Origin: Acidobacteriaceae bacterium
Lineage (GTDB): Bacteria; Acidobacteriota; Terriglobia; Terriglobales; Acidobacteriaceae
Reading direction: 5' to 3'
Length of the DNA: 33,925 nt
Assembly: GCA_003168355.1 (NCBI GenBank)
Contig: PMSQ01000065.1
Span: forward strand, 1-33,925
Part shown: piece by piece, positions 24,451 through 32,586 of the stretch
Layout: each line of letters starts with the position of its first letter
How positions within the stretch are numbered: the first letter of the stretch is position 1
Translations under genes and position numbers: made by a program
Notes under the pieces: generated by a model
Databases searched by the model: none
Told to the model about the DNA's origin: nothing
Seen by the model: the letters and a program-made list of their open reading frames with translations, nothing else

Positions 24451-26092
24451 CGGGGACCTCCTCGCTGTGAGGCGCGTCCAGTTCCTCGTAGTTATAGGCC
24501 TCCCAGGTCACGACAGGTTCTTCGTCGAAGTTGAAGGTGGGTGGCGGGGAGGCTGTTTTCCACTCCAGTCCGGCGGCATTCCAAGGATTGTCGGATGCAG
24601 GCTTACCGTAGCGCATCGACCAGAGGAAATAAATCATGGGCAGCAAATATCCCACGCCGAGGACGGTGGCGCCGGCCGTCGATAAGACATTCAGCACCTG
24701 GAATTCGGGCATGTGGCTGTAATCGTAGTAGCGCCGCGGCATGCCCATGTAGCCGAGGATGAACTGCGGGAAGAACGTGAGGTTGAAGCCGATAAAGACG
24801 ATCAGAGCGGCAAGGCGCGCCCAGCCTTCGGGGTAGAGGCGTCCGGAAATTTTGGGCCACCAGAAATGCATTCCGCCCAGATAACCCATCACCGCGCCTC
24901 CAACCATGATGTAGTGAAAGTGGGCCACGACGAAGTAGGTATCGGTAACGTGGACGTCGATGCCGAGAGCGGCCAGGAACAGTCCGGTGAGGCCACCAAT
25001 GGTGAAGAGTCCGAGAAAGCCGAATGCGTAGAGCATGGGCGCATCATAGTGGATGGAACCCTTGTAAAGAGTCGCCGTCCAGTTGAAGACTTTGATGGCC
25101 GAGGGCACGGCCACCGCATAGCTCAGCAACGAAAATACCAGAGCGGCGTAGACCGACATTCCGGCCACAAACATGTGGTGCGCCCAGACGAGAAAACCGA
25201 AGACCGCGATCGCAATGGAAGAAAACGCCACGAAGCTGTAGCCGAAGATGCGCTTGCGCGAGAAGCAGGCGATGATCTCAGTAACGACGCCCATTGCCGG
25301 CAGAATCATGATGTAGACGGCGGGATGGGAATAGAACCAGAACAGATGCTGGAAGAGGAGTGGATCACCTCCGAGTTTGGGATCGAAGATGCCAAGGTGC
25401 AGAGCGCGTTCGGCGGCGACCAGCACGATGGTGACGGCAATGACCGGCGTGCCGAGTAACTGAATGATGCTGGTGGCGTAATGAGCCCAGATAAACAGGG
25501 GCAGGCGCGACCACGTCATGCCAGGGGCGCGCATGCGGTGGATGGTGACAACGAAGTTCAGGCCGGTGAGGATGGAAGAAAATCCGGCGACGAAGATCGC
25601 GAGTCCGGCTTCAACGATTTTCGTGTTGGTGAAGTTGGTGGCGAAGGGAGCGTAGAACGTCCAGCCGGTGTCGACGCCGCCGGTCAACATGCAGTGCAGC
25701 ATCATCACGCCGCCGATGATGTAGAGATACCAGCTCAACAGGTTGACGCGGGGAAAGGCGAGATCCTTGGCCCCGATCATCATGGGCACGAGGAAGTTTC
25801 CGAGCACCGCGGGAATGGATGGAATCAGAAAGAAAAAGACCATGACCATGCCATGCATGGTGAAGAGCTTGTTGTAAGTATCGGCCTGCACCAAGTCCCC
25901 CGCCGGTGTGAGCAGCTCGAGACGGATGAGCAGCGCAAAAAAGCCGCCGATGAAGAAGAAGAACGTGATCGAGAGGAGATAGAGAAGAGCGATGCGTTTG
26001 TGGTCGGTGGTAAGCAGCCAGGACCAAACGCCGTACTCTTTATTCAGGTAGTTCTCGCGTTCGGGTTGAGGCATCGGGGTCGGCATACTCAT
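24440..26092 (-). CDS. coxA: Cytochrome c oxidase subunit I (A2-type haem-copper oxidase)
   Basis: This catalytic subunit reduces O2 to water and pumps protons. The 550-residue protein has 12 or so helices. Landmarks are [20 protein letters not shown], the CuB region [30 protein letters not shown] (two CuB His) and [16 protein letters not shown] (haem ligands). The YSHPAVY motif replaces the GHPEVY of A1 oxidases, so the D-channel glutamate is absent and the enzyme belongs to the A2 class. Its ATG overlaps the coxB stop (ATGA). Confidence 0.97.
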   Translation of the reverse strand: MSMPTPMPQPERENYLNKEYGVWSWLLTTDHKRIALLYLLSITFFFFIGGFFALLIRLELLTPAGDLVQADTYNKLFTMHGMVMVFFFLIPSIPAVLGNFLVPMMIGAKDLAFPRVNLLSWYLYIIGGVMMLHCMLTGGVDTGWTFYAPFATNFTNTKIVEAGLAIFVAGFSSILTGLNFVVTIHRMRAPGMTWSRLPLFIWAHYATSIIQLLGTPVIAVTIVLVAAERALHLGIFDPKLGGDPLLFQHLFWFYSHPAVYIMILPAMGVVTEIIACFSRKRIFGYSFVAFSSIAIAVFGFLVWAHHMFVAGMSVYAALVFSLLSYAVAVPSAIKVFNWTATLYKGSIHYDAPMLYAFGFLGLFTIGGLTGLFLAALGIDVHVTDTYFVVAHFHYIMVGGAVMGYLGGMHFWWPKISGRLYPEGWARLAALIVFIGFNLTFFPQFILGYMGMPRRYYDYSHMPEFQVLNVLSTAGATVLGVGYLLPMIYFLWSMRYGKPASDNPWNAAGLEWKTASPPPTFNFDEEPVVTWEAYNYEELDAPHSEEVPVGR

Positions 26093-27135
26093 TGCACCTG
26101 ACTTCCATTTGACTGGGCATTGGGTAGAGCGTTTTGTTGGACTTCTTCCCGTATCTGGGGTGCGGCCGTGCTGGCGCTAGTCTTACTCTTTTCATCCGCA
26201 TGCCCCGGCTTGGCCGCGGAAATCGATTTGATATATGCGACCAGGGCATTGACCTGCTCTTCGCTGACCAGCCCCTGAAAGGTCGGCATGATCGGCTGAA
26301 ATCCCTTGACCCGCTTGGCACCCGGGTCGAGGATGCACTCGCGAACGTAGTTCTCATCGGCAGTGACGGTGCGGCCATCTTCGAGCTGGACCGGCTTGCC
26401 GAAAACTCCCTGCAGATTGGGGCCGCGCCCCTGCGTGTCAGTGCGATGGCAGGTGGAGCAGCCTAGTTCGGCGAAAATCTTTTCGCCGGTCACAGAGAGC
26501 GGGCCGGTCGAGCCGCCATTCATCCAAGCCTCATACTGAGCCGGTTCCTGAACCACAATGTCGCCGACCATGCCGGAGTGCTGGGTGCCGCAATATTCCG
26601 CGCAGAACAGGTGATAAACGCCGGGCTTGGTGGCGCGGAACCATTCCACCGTATAGCGGCCGGGCAGCACGTCCTGCTTGATGCGGAAGGCGGGAATGTA
26701 AAAGCTATGGATGACGTCCTGCGAAGTCATGATCAGTTTCACGTCGCGTCCCACGGGAACATGCAGTTCGTTGATCTCGCGTTGACCTTCGGCGTGCTCC
26801 ACCTTCCACATCCACTGTTTTGCGACGACGTAAACTTCGGCCGCGTCGTCGGGCGGGGTGCGCTCCTTGAAGTAAACCGTCGCGCCCCAGGCAAAGATGA
26901 CCATAAAAATGACGAATGGAATCGCGCTCCAGGTGATTTCCAGCGGGGTGGAACCTTCGAGCTGCTCGGCGCGAACGCCGGGGCGATGCCGGTACCGGGC
27001 CGCGAAGTAGATGAGACAGACAAAGATCAGCAGGGTCATCATCCCGGTGACAATGAGCAGAAAAATGTAGAGAGCATCCACGTGGCCCGCCATCGTGGAG
27101 GCCTGCTCCGGCCATAATGGAAAATTATTGAGCAT
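26089..27135 (-). CDS. coxB: Cytochrome c oxidase subunit II with fused cytochrome c domain (caa3)
   Basis: The 348-residue protein has two membrane helices ([20 protein letters not shown], then [18 protein letters not shown]), a CuA cupredoxin domain ([10 protein letters not shown] for the first His, [12 protein letters not shown] for the Cys, His and Met ligands), and a C-terminal cytochrome c ([13 protein letters not shown], distal IMPTF). The built-in haem defines the caa3 type: electrons from alternative complex III can enter without a soluble carrier. The tail is Ala/Gln-rich and likely disordered. It overlaps sco by 11 bp. Confidence 0.96.
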   Translation of the reverse strand: MLNNFPLWPEQASTMAGHVDALYIFLLIVTGMMTLLIFVCLIYFAARYRHRPGVRAEQLEGSTPLEITWSAIPFVIFMVIFAWGATVYFKERTPPDDAAEVYVVAKQWMWKVEHAEGQREINELHVPVGRDVKLIMTSQDVIHSFYIPAFRIKQDVLPGRYTVEWFRATKPGVYHLFCAEYCGTQHSGMVGDIVVQEPAQYEAWMNGGSTGPLSVTGEKIFAELGCSTCHRTDTQGRGPNLQGVFGKPVQLEDGRTVTADENYVRECILDPGAKRVKGFQPIMPTFQGLVSEEQVNALVAYIKSISAAKPGHADEKSKTSASTAAPQIREEVQQNALPNAQSNGSQVQ

Positions 27136-28012
27136 ACCCAGTCTTCGTCACCGCCGTCGCTGCTTTTTTTCGGGTCACCGAACGATCCAGCCGCCACAAA
27201 ATAAACAAGAGAGTACCCAGCAGAAGAATTGTGGCGGCGGCCGCCAGGCGCAGAATGTTGGCCACCCTAGCGCCATATTTTCCGGTCTCAGGATTGTAGT
27301 GGTAGCAATAGAGCAATACTGCATCCACGGCATTGCCGATCTTGCCCTGCGAAGCCTCCACCAGCCCCATGCGCAAATCTTTCGGCGGAAAATCCACGCC
27401 GTAGAAGTAGCGTGAGATGCGGCCTTGCGGCGTGAGCACCATGATGGCGGTGGCATGCGCGAACTGATTGATCTTGGGATCGTATTGATACTGGAAGCCG
27501 GCAACTTTGGTGAGCGCGTTGATCGAGTCCGGCTGGCCGGTTAGGAAATGCCAGCCTGCGGCGGCATTCGGACGGCCGTAGCGCCCGACGTAGTCCTTTT
27601 TCTTAGCCGCAGCCATCTCGGAAGTTTCGCGCGGATCGAAGCTCACGGTGACGACGTCGAATTGATCGCCCACGTCGAACTTCACCAGGCGCATGGCGCT
27701 GGCGAGTCCGGCCAGAGCCTCACCACACAGCATCGTGCAGTTGTAATAGACCAGGTTGAGGATAAGGGGTTTGCGGCCGAAGTAATCTCCCAGCTTCACG
27801 CTCGTGCCGGTGTCGTCGCGGAAAGTGAGATCGGGTGGAACCTGCGCGTCAAGATGTTGCTCAATGCCAACGTTCTCCAGCCTGGGAGGCCGCGAGTTCG
27901 CGGGCGGAGACATAACGCCATTGTTCATCTGTGCAGTGGCAGCAGGCACCAGCAGCACGAGCGCCAATAGGACGCATGCGGCGGAAATCGAATTGTTGCG
28001 CTTACAGCTCAC
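27125..28012 (-). CDS. SCO family copper chaperone (membrane-anchored at both ends)
   Basis: The 295-residue protein starts at a GTG that overlaps the preceding stop (GTGA). It has an N-terminal signal (ISAACVLLALVLLVPAATA), a thioredoxin-like domain with the copper-binding YYNCTMLCGEAL (CxxxC) and FAHATAIMVLTPQGRISRYF (the third ligand, His), and a C-terminal membrane helix (LRLAAAATILLLGTLLFILW). SCO proteins insert copper into the CuA site of subunit II, encoded directly downstream. The helix at the C-terminus, beyond the usual single N-terminal anchor, is slightly unusual. Confidence 0.93.
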   Translation of the reverse strand: MSCKRNNSISAACVLLALVLLVPAATAQMNNGVMSPPANSRPPRLENVGIEQHLDAQVPPDLTFRDDTGTSVKLGDYFGRKPLILNLVYYNCTMLCGEALAGLASAMRLVKFDVGDQFDVVTVSFDPRETSEMAAAKKKDYVGRYGRPNAAAGWHFLTGQPDSINALTKVAGFQYQYDPKINQFAHATAIMVLTPQGRISRYFYGVDFPPKDLRMGLVEASQGKIGNAVDAVLLYCYHYNPETGKYGARVANILRLAAAATILLLGTLLFILWRLDRSVTRKKAATAVTKTGYAQ

Positions 28013-28530
28013 TTCTTCACACCCTTCTTGCTGGTTCCGGCCTTGCCCATTTCCTTCTTGGCTGTTTCCGCGGTTGCAACAGCCACGTCGCCGGTTGCGC
28101 CTTGCGGACGCACGGGAAGACCGCGCTGCACTAACAGGTCCATGGCGTGTTCGATTGGGATGCGCACCGTGCCGGCTTTTTCATCGATCCAGCCGTAGCT
28201 GTTCAGAGTTTGCTCTTCTTCCAGGCGAATTCCGTTCAGTTGGCCGCGCTCGTCTTCCTCGAGCTTCGGATTTGGAAAGGCACGCTGCGGATATCCGGGA
28301 GCGATGTGTCGAGTGTCCTGGGGAACATTCGTGACCAGCGGATTCACCGGGGGCTGCAAGGCTTTTTCGCGGTGATCGAGAAATACAAAGAGACCTCTAA
28401 GGACGAAAAGGCAGAGCACCGTCCCTACCACCAAGGCCAGCAGGAAATAGAGAATTCCGCGCGCCTGCAGATCCTGGCGCTCGAAACTTCCGTGCCCGGT
28501 TGCGTTCTCGTGTTGGGTCTCGTTGCTCAT
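28009..28530 (-). CDS. Conserved membrane-anchored protein of the ACIII/caa3 operon, function unknown
   Basis: The 173-residue product has one helix (ILYFLLALVVGTVLCLFVLR) near residues 26-47, then an exported domain with PGYPQRAFPNPKLEEDERGQ and LNSYGWIDEKAGTVRIPIEH AMDLL, and a Lys/Ala-rich tail. I know no named family, though the RIPIEHAMDLLVQRGLP part recalls proteins encoded beside alternative complex III in other acidobacteria. It sits between actF and sco and overlaps sco by 4 bp, so an assembly or accessory-subunit role is inferred. Confidence 0.85.
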   Translation of the reverse strand: MSNETQHENATGHGSFERQDLQARGILYFLLALVVGTVLCLFVLRGLFVFLDHREKALQPPVNPLVTNVPQDTRHIAPGYPQRAFPNPKLEEDERGQLNGIRLEEEQTLNSYGWIDEKAGTVRIPIEHAMDLLVQRGLPVRPQGATGDVAVATAETAKKEMGKAGTSKKGVKK

Positions 28531-28574
28531 CGTCTCTTTGACAATTTCCCGTTCGTCATTTTGCGTTGGTCATC

Positions 28575-28602
28575 TTTCGTTACACATGTTTCGTTACGCA
28601 TG
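28575..28602. repeat. 14-bp tandem duplication at the actF stop
   Basis: TTTCGTTACACATG and TTTCGTTACGCATG lie back to back, differing at one base. The second copy contains the actF stop codon. It falls in the 63-bp gap before the next gene. Confidence 0.6.
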
Positions 28603-29811
28603 CGTTTCATGCGCCGGCTGCAGAACTTCGTGCGCATCCGGGTCGTAGGCCGGCAACAGCGGCAGCAAAGACAGGTTGCGGAAAAAATACCAAAGCCAGA
28701 TTCCACCAATGGCGATAGGGACAACTACATCGGCCAAGGTCAGAACGAGGGTTTTGGAAAAATTCGGTTCGATGATCCAAAACAGATCGAGGTAGCGCAT
28801 CAACAGTAGCCACGCCGCAAGCCACACCAGGCGGCGGATATCGCGTTTGAAGGGGCGCGACAACAGCATCGCGAAGGGAATGACAAACGCGAACACCACC
28901 AGAAACAGCCCAATCGATTCCCAGCCGCCATGCAGGCGTCGCAGATAAAAAGTGATCTCCGAGGGCAGGTTGCCGGCCCAGATGATGAGCCACTGCGAAA
29001 ATGAGAAATACGCCCAAACCATGATGAAGGTCAGCATCCACTTGCCGTGGTCGTGGACAAAGTCGGGCGTCAGCATCTCTGACATGGGCTTGTAGTTAAA
29101 AAGGATGCGCTCCACGACCACCGCGAAGCACATCGCGGAGAGTACTTCGCCGATGAGGATGAGCAAGCCAAAGATGGTCGAGATCCAACTGGGATCGAGC
29201 GACATGACCCAGTCGATGGCGGCGAAGGAGATAGTGAATCCGTAGAGGATGAGGCCGGGTCCGGCGACCGCCTTAAAGCGCTCGCTGTTGTCCGGAGCAC
29301 CGGCGTGGTCGGTTTGCTTGGACCATTTCGACAGCAGATAGGACAGCAGGTTCCAGATCGCGAAATAGAAGATGGCGCGAATGATGAAACCGTTCACGGT
29401 GAGGTAAGTCTGTGTGATCTTTTCGAGGTGCTCGCGGAGATGCTTGTCTTCGATGTTGCCGAGTGGCTGCGCCCAGATGTAGAGCCGGTGAATCCCAAGA
29501 ATGACGGGAATGAAGAGGATCGCGAGCAGCGGCAGCGTGCGCATGGCCGCGCCCAGGATGCGGCGGATGACCGTGCCCCAGCCGCCACCGGTGAGATGGC
29601 GGATCATGAGAATCGCCATGGAGCCGAGCGCGACGCCCAGCCAGCACATGAAGCCGAGCAAGTAGGCGCGATAGAACTCGTCGGGACGAATGAAAGCCAG
29701 GACGGCTGCGATCACGGCGAAAACCGCGCCGATCACGAGCGAGCGCTGAGATATTTTTCTTACGACCTCGGGTGCTGTCAAATCGAGAAGGGGAGCGGTT
29801 GCGGCGCTCAT
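28594..29811 (-). CDS. actF: Alternative complex III subunit ActF (NrfD-like membrane subunit)
   Basis: The 405-residue integral membrane protein has about ten helices, for example LVIGAVFAVIAAVLAFI, LLFILIG-type and IGLFLVVFAFVIPFAMLL stretches, and the motif WVMSLDPSWISTIFGLLILI typical of the ActF/quinol:cytochrome c oxidoreductase quinone-binding subunit 2 family. It pairs with ActC in the membrane and may help in proton movement. Its ATG overlaps the actE stop (ATGA). Confidence 0.92.
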   Translation of the reverse strand: MSAATAPLLDLTAPEVVRKISQRSLVIGAVFAVIAAVLAFIRPDEFYRAYLLGFMCWLGVALGSMAILMIRHLTGGGWGTVIRRILGAAMRTLPLLAILFIPVILGIHRLYIWAQPLGNIEDKHLREHLEKITQTYLTVNGFIIRAIFYFAIWNLLSYLLSKWSKQTDHAGAPDNSERFKAVAGPGLILYGFTISFAAIDWVMSLDPSWISTIFGLLILIGEVLSAMCFAVVVERILFNYKPMSEMLTPDFVHDHGKWMLTFIMVWAYFSFSQWLIIWAGNLPSEITFYLRRLHGGWESIGLFLVVFAFVIPFAMLLSRPFKRDIRRLVWLAAWLLLMRYLDLFWIIEPNFSKTLVLTLADVVVPIAIGGIWLWYFFRNLSLLPLLPAYDPDAHEVLQPAHETHA

Positions 29812-30593
29812 TTCGATTCCTCAGCGGTCGATTGCGTCGCCGGAGCAACTACGGGCAGGGTCGCACCCGATCCCGGCTCGCCGCGGAACTTCGGCGGCTC
29901 CGACGGAAAGTTCTGTCCGGTGGGCACATCTGCGCGGGTCGCGTTTTGACTGAGTTGCAGCGCGCGAATGTAGGCCACGATGTTCCAGCGGTCTCGCGGC
30001 GGAATCTGCGATGCGTAATCGGGCATGATGCCGAAGCCGTTGGTGATTACGTCGTAAAAGTAGCCGAGGGGAGCCTTCTGCAGCCGCTCGATGTGAAACG
30101 ATGGTGGCTGGCGCGCGAAACCACGCGAAGGGATGAATCCGTTGCCATCGCCGACTCGCGAATGGCAGGGAGTACAAAAAATGTTGTAGCGCTCGCGTCC
30201 CCGGTCGAGAACTTCTTTGGTTACCGGAAACGGCATGTAGTCGCCGGGATTGTTGCCGGCTTTGCCGGTATAGTAGTAAGTGTCTTCGCGCAACTGGCCG
30301 CGGGCTACCGTGCCTTCGACCGGCGGACGCTCGGAGCGCTGGTCGGTAAAAAAGTCGCTACGGGAAAGCGGATTCTCCCGCGGCTGCACGTGCATGTCGA
30401 TGCGGCAGCCGGCGAAAGACGCGACTGTTGCCAACAATATCCCGAGGGAAATCGCCCTTGCATTTTGAGGATCCAACGAAAAATCCCATTGCCCAGGCGG
30501 GCGTGGAATCCCACCCTTGCGCAAAAAGCGCGCAAGAGTGGGGCACCCGGCTGCCAGTAGACCCACGACGGAAATTTGGCTGAGGCCCGACAT
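29808..30593 (-). CDS. actE: Alternative complex III subunit ActE, monohaem cytochrome c lipoprotein
   Basis: The 261-residue product contains one haem site (FCTPCHSRVGDGNG, near residue 140) and a distal IMPDYASQIP Met, with DRWNIVAYIRALQ at the end of the cytochrome fold. The start ATG (30591-30593) directly follows the actD stop (TAAATG) and has GGAGG 11 nt upstream. The N-terminus is odd: LLAAGC (Cys17) already looks like a lipobox, then a translated palindromic repeat (residues about 18-28) follows, and a second hydrophobic stretch ends in SFAGC (Cys63). A repeat probably inserted in frame into the signal-peptide region. In the complex this haem passes electrons toward the oxidase. Confidence 0.92.
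   Translation of the reverse strand: MSGLSQISVVGLLAAGCPTLARFLRKGGIPRPPGQWDFSLDPQNARAISLGILLATVASFAGCRIDMHVQPRENPLSRSDFFTDQRSERPPVEGTVARGQLREDTYYYTGKAGNNPGDYMPFPVTKEVLDRGRERYNIFCTPCHSRVGDGNGFIPSRGFARQPPSFHIERLQKAPLGYFYDVITNGFGIMPDYASQIPPRDRWNIVAYIRALQLSQNATRADVPTGQNFPSEPPKFRGEPGSGATLPVVAPATQSTAEESK
30510..30542. repeat. Palindromic repeat inside the actE coding region
   Basis: CCCACCCTTGCGC and GCGCAAGAGTGGG pair over 13 bp (one G-T pair in RNA) around a 7-nt loop AAAAAGC. This matches a repeat family (CCCACCCTTGCGCAAAAAGC) that I recall from acidobacterial intergenic regions. Here it is translated as part of ActE. Confidence 0.7.
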
Positions 30594-31130
30594 TTAGCTG
30601 GGCACCTCCGAGATCGAGCGCGGCTGCAGGCCTGCCAGAAAACCACGCGTGCCTGCCGGATCGTACTTAGGATCGGAAGAAAATACGATTAGGAAAAAGC
30701 GATCTTTGGATGCGAGAGCAAAGCGAGGCACGTTGAATACGGGATGATAAGGCATGGGCAGGCCATTCAGGGCGAGCATGCCGAACACCGCAAAGATTCC
30801 AGCAAAAAGAATCGTCATCTCGAACGTGATCACAATGAATGCGGGCCAGGAATGATAGGGCTTGCCGCCAATGTTGAGTGGATAGTCCACGGCGGACATC
30901 CAGTACTGCATAAGGTAGCCGGTGAGGCCGCCAATGATGCCGCCAATCAGTACAACCAACGGAACTTCGTCCCGGTGAAAGCCAAGTTCTTCCGCCAGGC
31001 CTTCGATGGGAAACGGGCTGTAGGCATCGATCTTGTTGTATCCAGCTTCGTGCGTGCGTTTGGCCGCGTCGATCAGAGCTTGAGCCGAATCGAACTCCGC
31101 CATGATGCCGTATATGCGCTCGCGCTTCAT
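30594..31130 (-). CDS. actD: Alternative complex III subunit ActD (DUF3341)
   Basis: The 178-residue protein has a small N-terminal domain (IYGIMAEFDSAQALIDAAKR, then YSPFPIEGLAEELG), two membrane helices (VPLVVLIGGIIGGLTGYLMQ and FIVITFEMTILFAGIFAVFG) and a C-terminal part ending near FSSDPKYDP. This is the DUF3341 layout of ActD. GGAGGTAAAGG precedes the ATG, which overlaps the actC stop by 4 bp. Confidence 0.95.
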   Translation of the reverse strand: MKRERIYGIMAEFDSAQALIDAAKRTHEAGYNKIDAYSPFPIEGLAEELGFHRDEVPLVVLIGGIIGGLTGYLMQYWMSAVDYPLNIGGKPYHSWPAFIVITFEMTILFAGIFAVFGMLALNGLPMPYHPVFNVPRFALASKDRFFLIVFSSDPKYDPAGTRGFLAGLQPRSISEVPS

Positions 31131-32500
31131 TCCTTTACCTCCGCTTCCGGCAGGAGGGTGCGCATCTCAAAGATTGAGATCATGGGCAGCAGGCGCACGA
31201 AGAGGAAAATGGCCGCGAGGAACATGCCGATGGTGCCGAAGTAAGTCATCCAGTCCCAGCGCGTGGGGTAATACATGCCCCAGGACGAGGTGAGGAAGTC
31301 GCGGTGCAGACTGACCACAACGATGATGAAGCGCTCCAGCCACATGCCGACAAGAATTACGCCGGAAATGAAGAATAGCGCCACCGGACTGGTGCGCAGC
31401 TTGCGAACCCACAAGACCTGCGGGATGAAGATGTTGCAGATGAGCAGCGCCCAGTAGGGAATCGCATACGGCCCGTGCAGGCGATTCCACAGCGTGAAGG
31501 CGTCGTAGCGGTCGCCGCTGTACCAGCCCATGAAGGCTTCGATGCCGTAGCCGTAGGCGACGATCAATCCCGTGGCGAGCATCACTTTCGCGGCGTTCTG
31601 CAGATGCCGCTCGGTGATGAAGTCTTCCAAACCGTAAATTTTACGGATTGGAATGGCAAGCATCAGCACCATGGCGAACCCGGAGTAGATGGCGCCGGCG
31701 ACGAAGTAGGGCGGAAAGATTGTCGTATGCCAGCCGGGAACAATGCCGACGGCAAAGTCAAAACTCACGACGGTATGAACCGAGAGCACCAGCGGCGTAG
31801 CTAATCCGGCGAGCAACAGGTAAGCCGTCTCATAACGGTGCCAGTGGCGCGCCGATCCGCGCCAACCCAGCGAGAGCATGCCGTAGATAATTCTGGTAGC
31901 GGGATGTTGCGCGCGATCACGCAGCGTGGCCATGTCCGGGATGAGGCCGATGAACCAGAACAACGCCGAGATGGTGGCGTAGGTCGAGACGGCGAAGACG
32001 TCCCACATGAGCGGGCTGCGGAATTGCGGCCAGACGCCCATGGTGCTGGGATATGGAAACAGCCAGTAGGCCAGCCATGGTCGTCCGACGTGGATGGCGG
32101 GAAAGATTCCGGCGCAGGCGACGGCGAACAGCGTCATGGCCTCGGCAAAGCGGTTGATGGAATTGCGCCACGACTGCCGCAGAAGAAGAAGGATGGCGGA
32201 GATGAGCGTGCCGGCGTGGCCGATTCCGATCCACCACACGAAGTTGACGATGGCAAAGCCCCAGCCGATGGGGATGGTTACGCCCCAAATCCCAATGCCT
32301 TTCAACACCAGGTAGCCGATGGCGTAGAGCATCATCATCGTCATCAGAAACGCGATGCCGAAACCCACGAACCACCCGTTCGAGGCGGGACGGGTCAGCA
32401 CGATGGCGCTGATTTTTTCCGTGACCGTGCCGAAGGTATAGCCCGGCCCGATTACGGGAGCTTCTTGCGCGTTCGCCGTGATTTTGTATTGCTCGTCCAT
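31127..32500 (-). CDS. actC: Alternative complex III subunit ActC (NrfD/PsrC-like quinol-oxidising membrane subunit)
   Basis: The 457-residue protein has about ten membrane helices and typical NrfD-family motifs: VNFVWWIGIGHAGTLISAIL, FAVACAGIFPAIHVGRPWLA, SPLMWDVFAVSTY and FAVGIVPGWHTTIFPPYFVA. In the complex, ActC contacts the Fe-S subunit ActB and holds the quinol site. The ATG is at 32498-32500, 86 bp after actB, a gap filled by a palindromic repeat. Confidence 0.95.
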   Translation of the reverse strand: MDEQYKITANAQEAPVIGPGYTFGTVTEKISAIVLTRPASNGWFVGFGIAFLMTMMMLYAIGYLVLKGIGIWGVTIPIGWGFAIVNFVWWIGIGHAGTLISAILLLLRQSWRNSINRFAEAMTLFAVACAGIFPAIHVGRPWLAYWLFPYPSTMGVWPQFRSPLMWDVFAVSTYATISALFWFIGLIPDMATLRDRAQHPATRIIYGMLSLGWRGSARHWHRYETAYLLLAGLATPLVLSVHTVVSFDFAVGIVPGWHTTIFPPYFVAGAIYSGFAMVLMLAIPIRKIYGLEDFITERHLQNAAKVMLATGLIVAYGYGIEAFMGWYSGDRYDAFTLWNRLHGPYAIPYWALLICNIFIPQVLWVRKLRTSPVALFFISGVILVGMWLERFIIVVVSLHRDFLTSSWGMYYPTRWDWMTYFGTIGMFLAAIFLFVRLLPMISIFEMRTLLPEAEVKE

Positions 32501-32514
32501 GCGCTACGCGGTGC

Positions 32515-32575
32515 CCTCAGGGGCTAAAGCCCCAATCTCAATCGGCTCTTAACGGCACGGCTGAAGCCGTGCCCT
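32515..32575. repeat. Composite palindromic repeat between actB and actC
   Basis: CCCTCAGGGGCTAAAGCCCC is followed by GGCACGGCT-GA-AGCCGTGCC (32554-32573, a perfect 9-bp stem). It is the second copy of the composite at 23272-23329, sharing CCCTCAGGGGCTAAAGCCC and the GCTGAAGC core. On the operon transcript it would form two hairpins between two coding regions. Confidence 0.8.
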
Positions 32576-32586
32576 TTCAAACCCTC

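Noticed and set aside
24713..26101. Long open frames antisense to coxA (248 and 206 codons)
   Set aside because: Their low-complexity Asp/Glu/Gly/His-rich products are typical shadows of GC-rich coding DNA; the sense strand carries unmistakable oxidase motifs.
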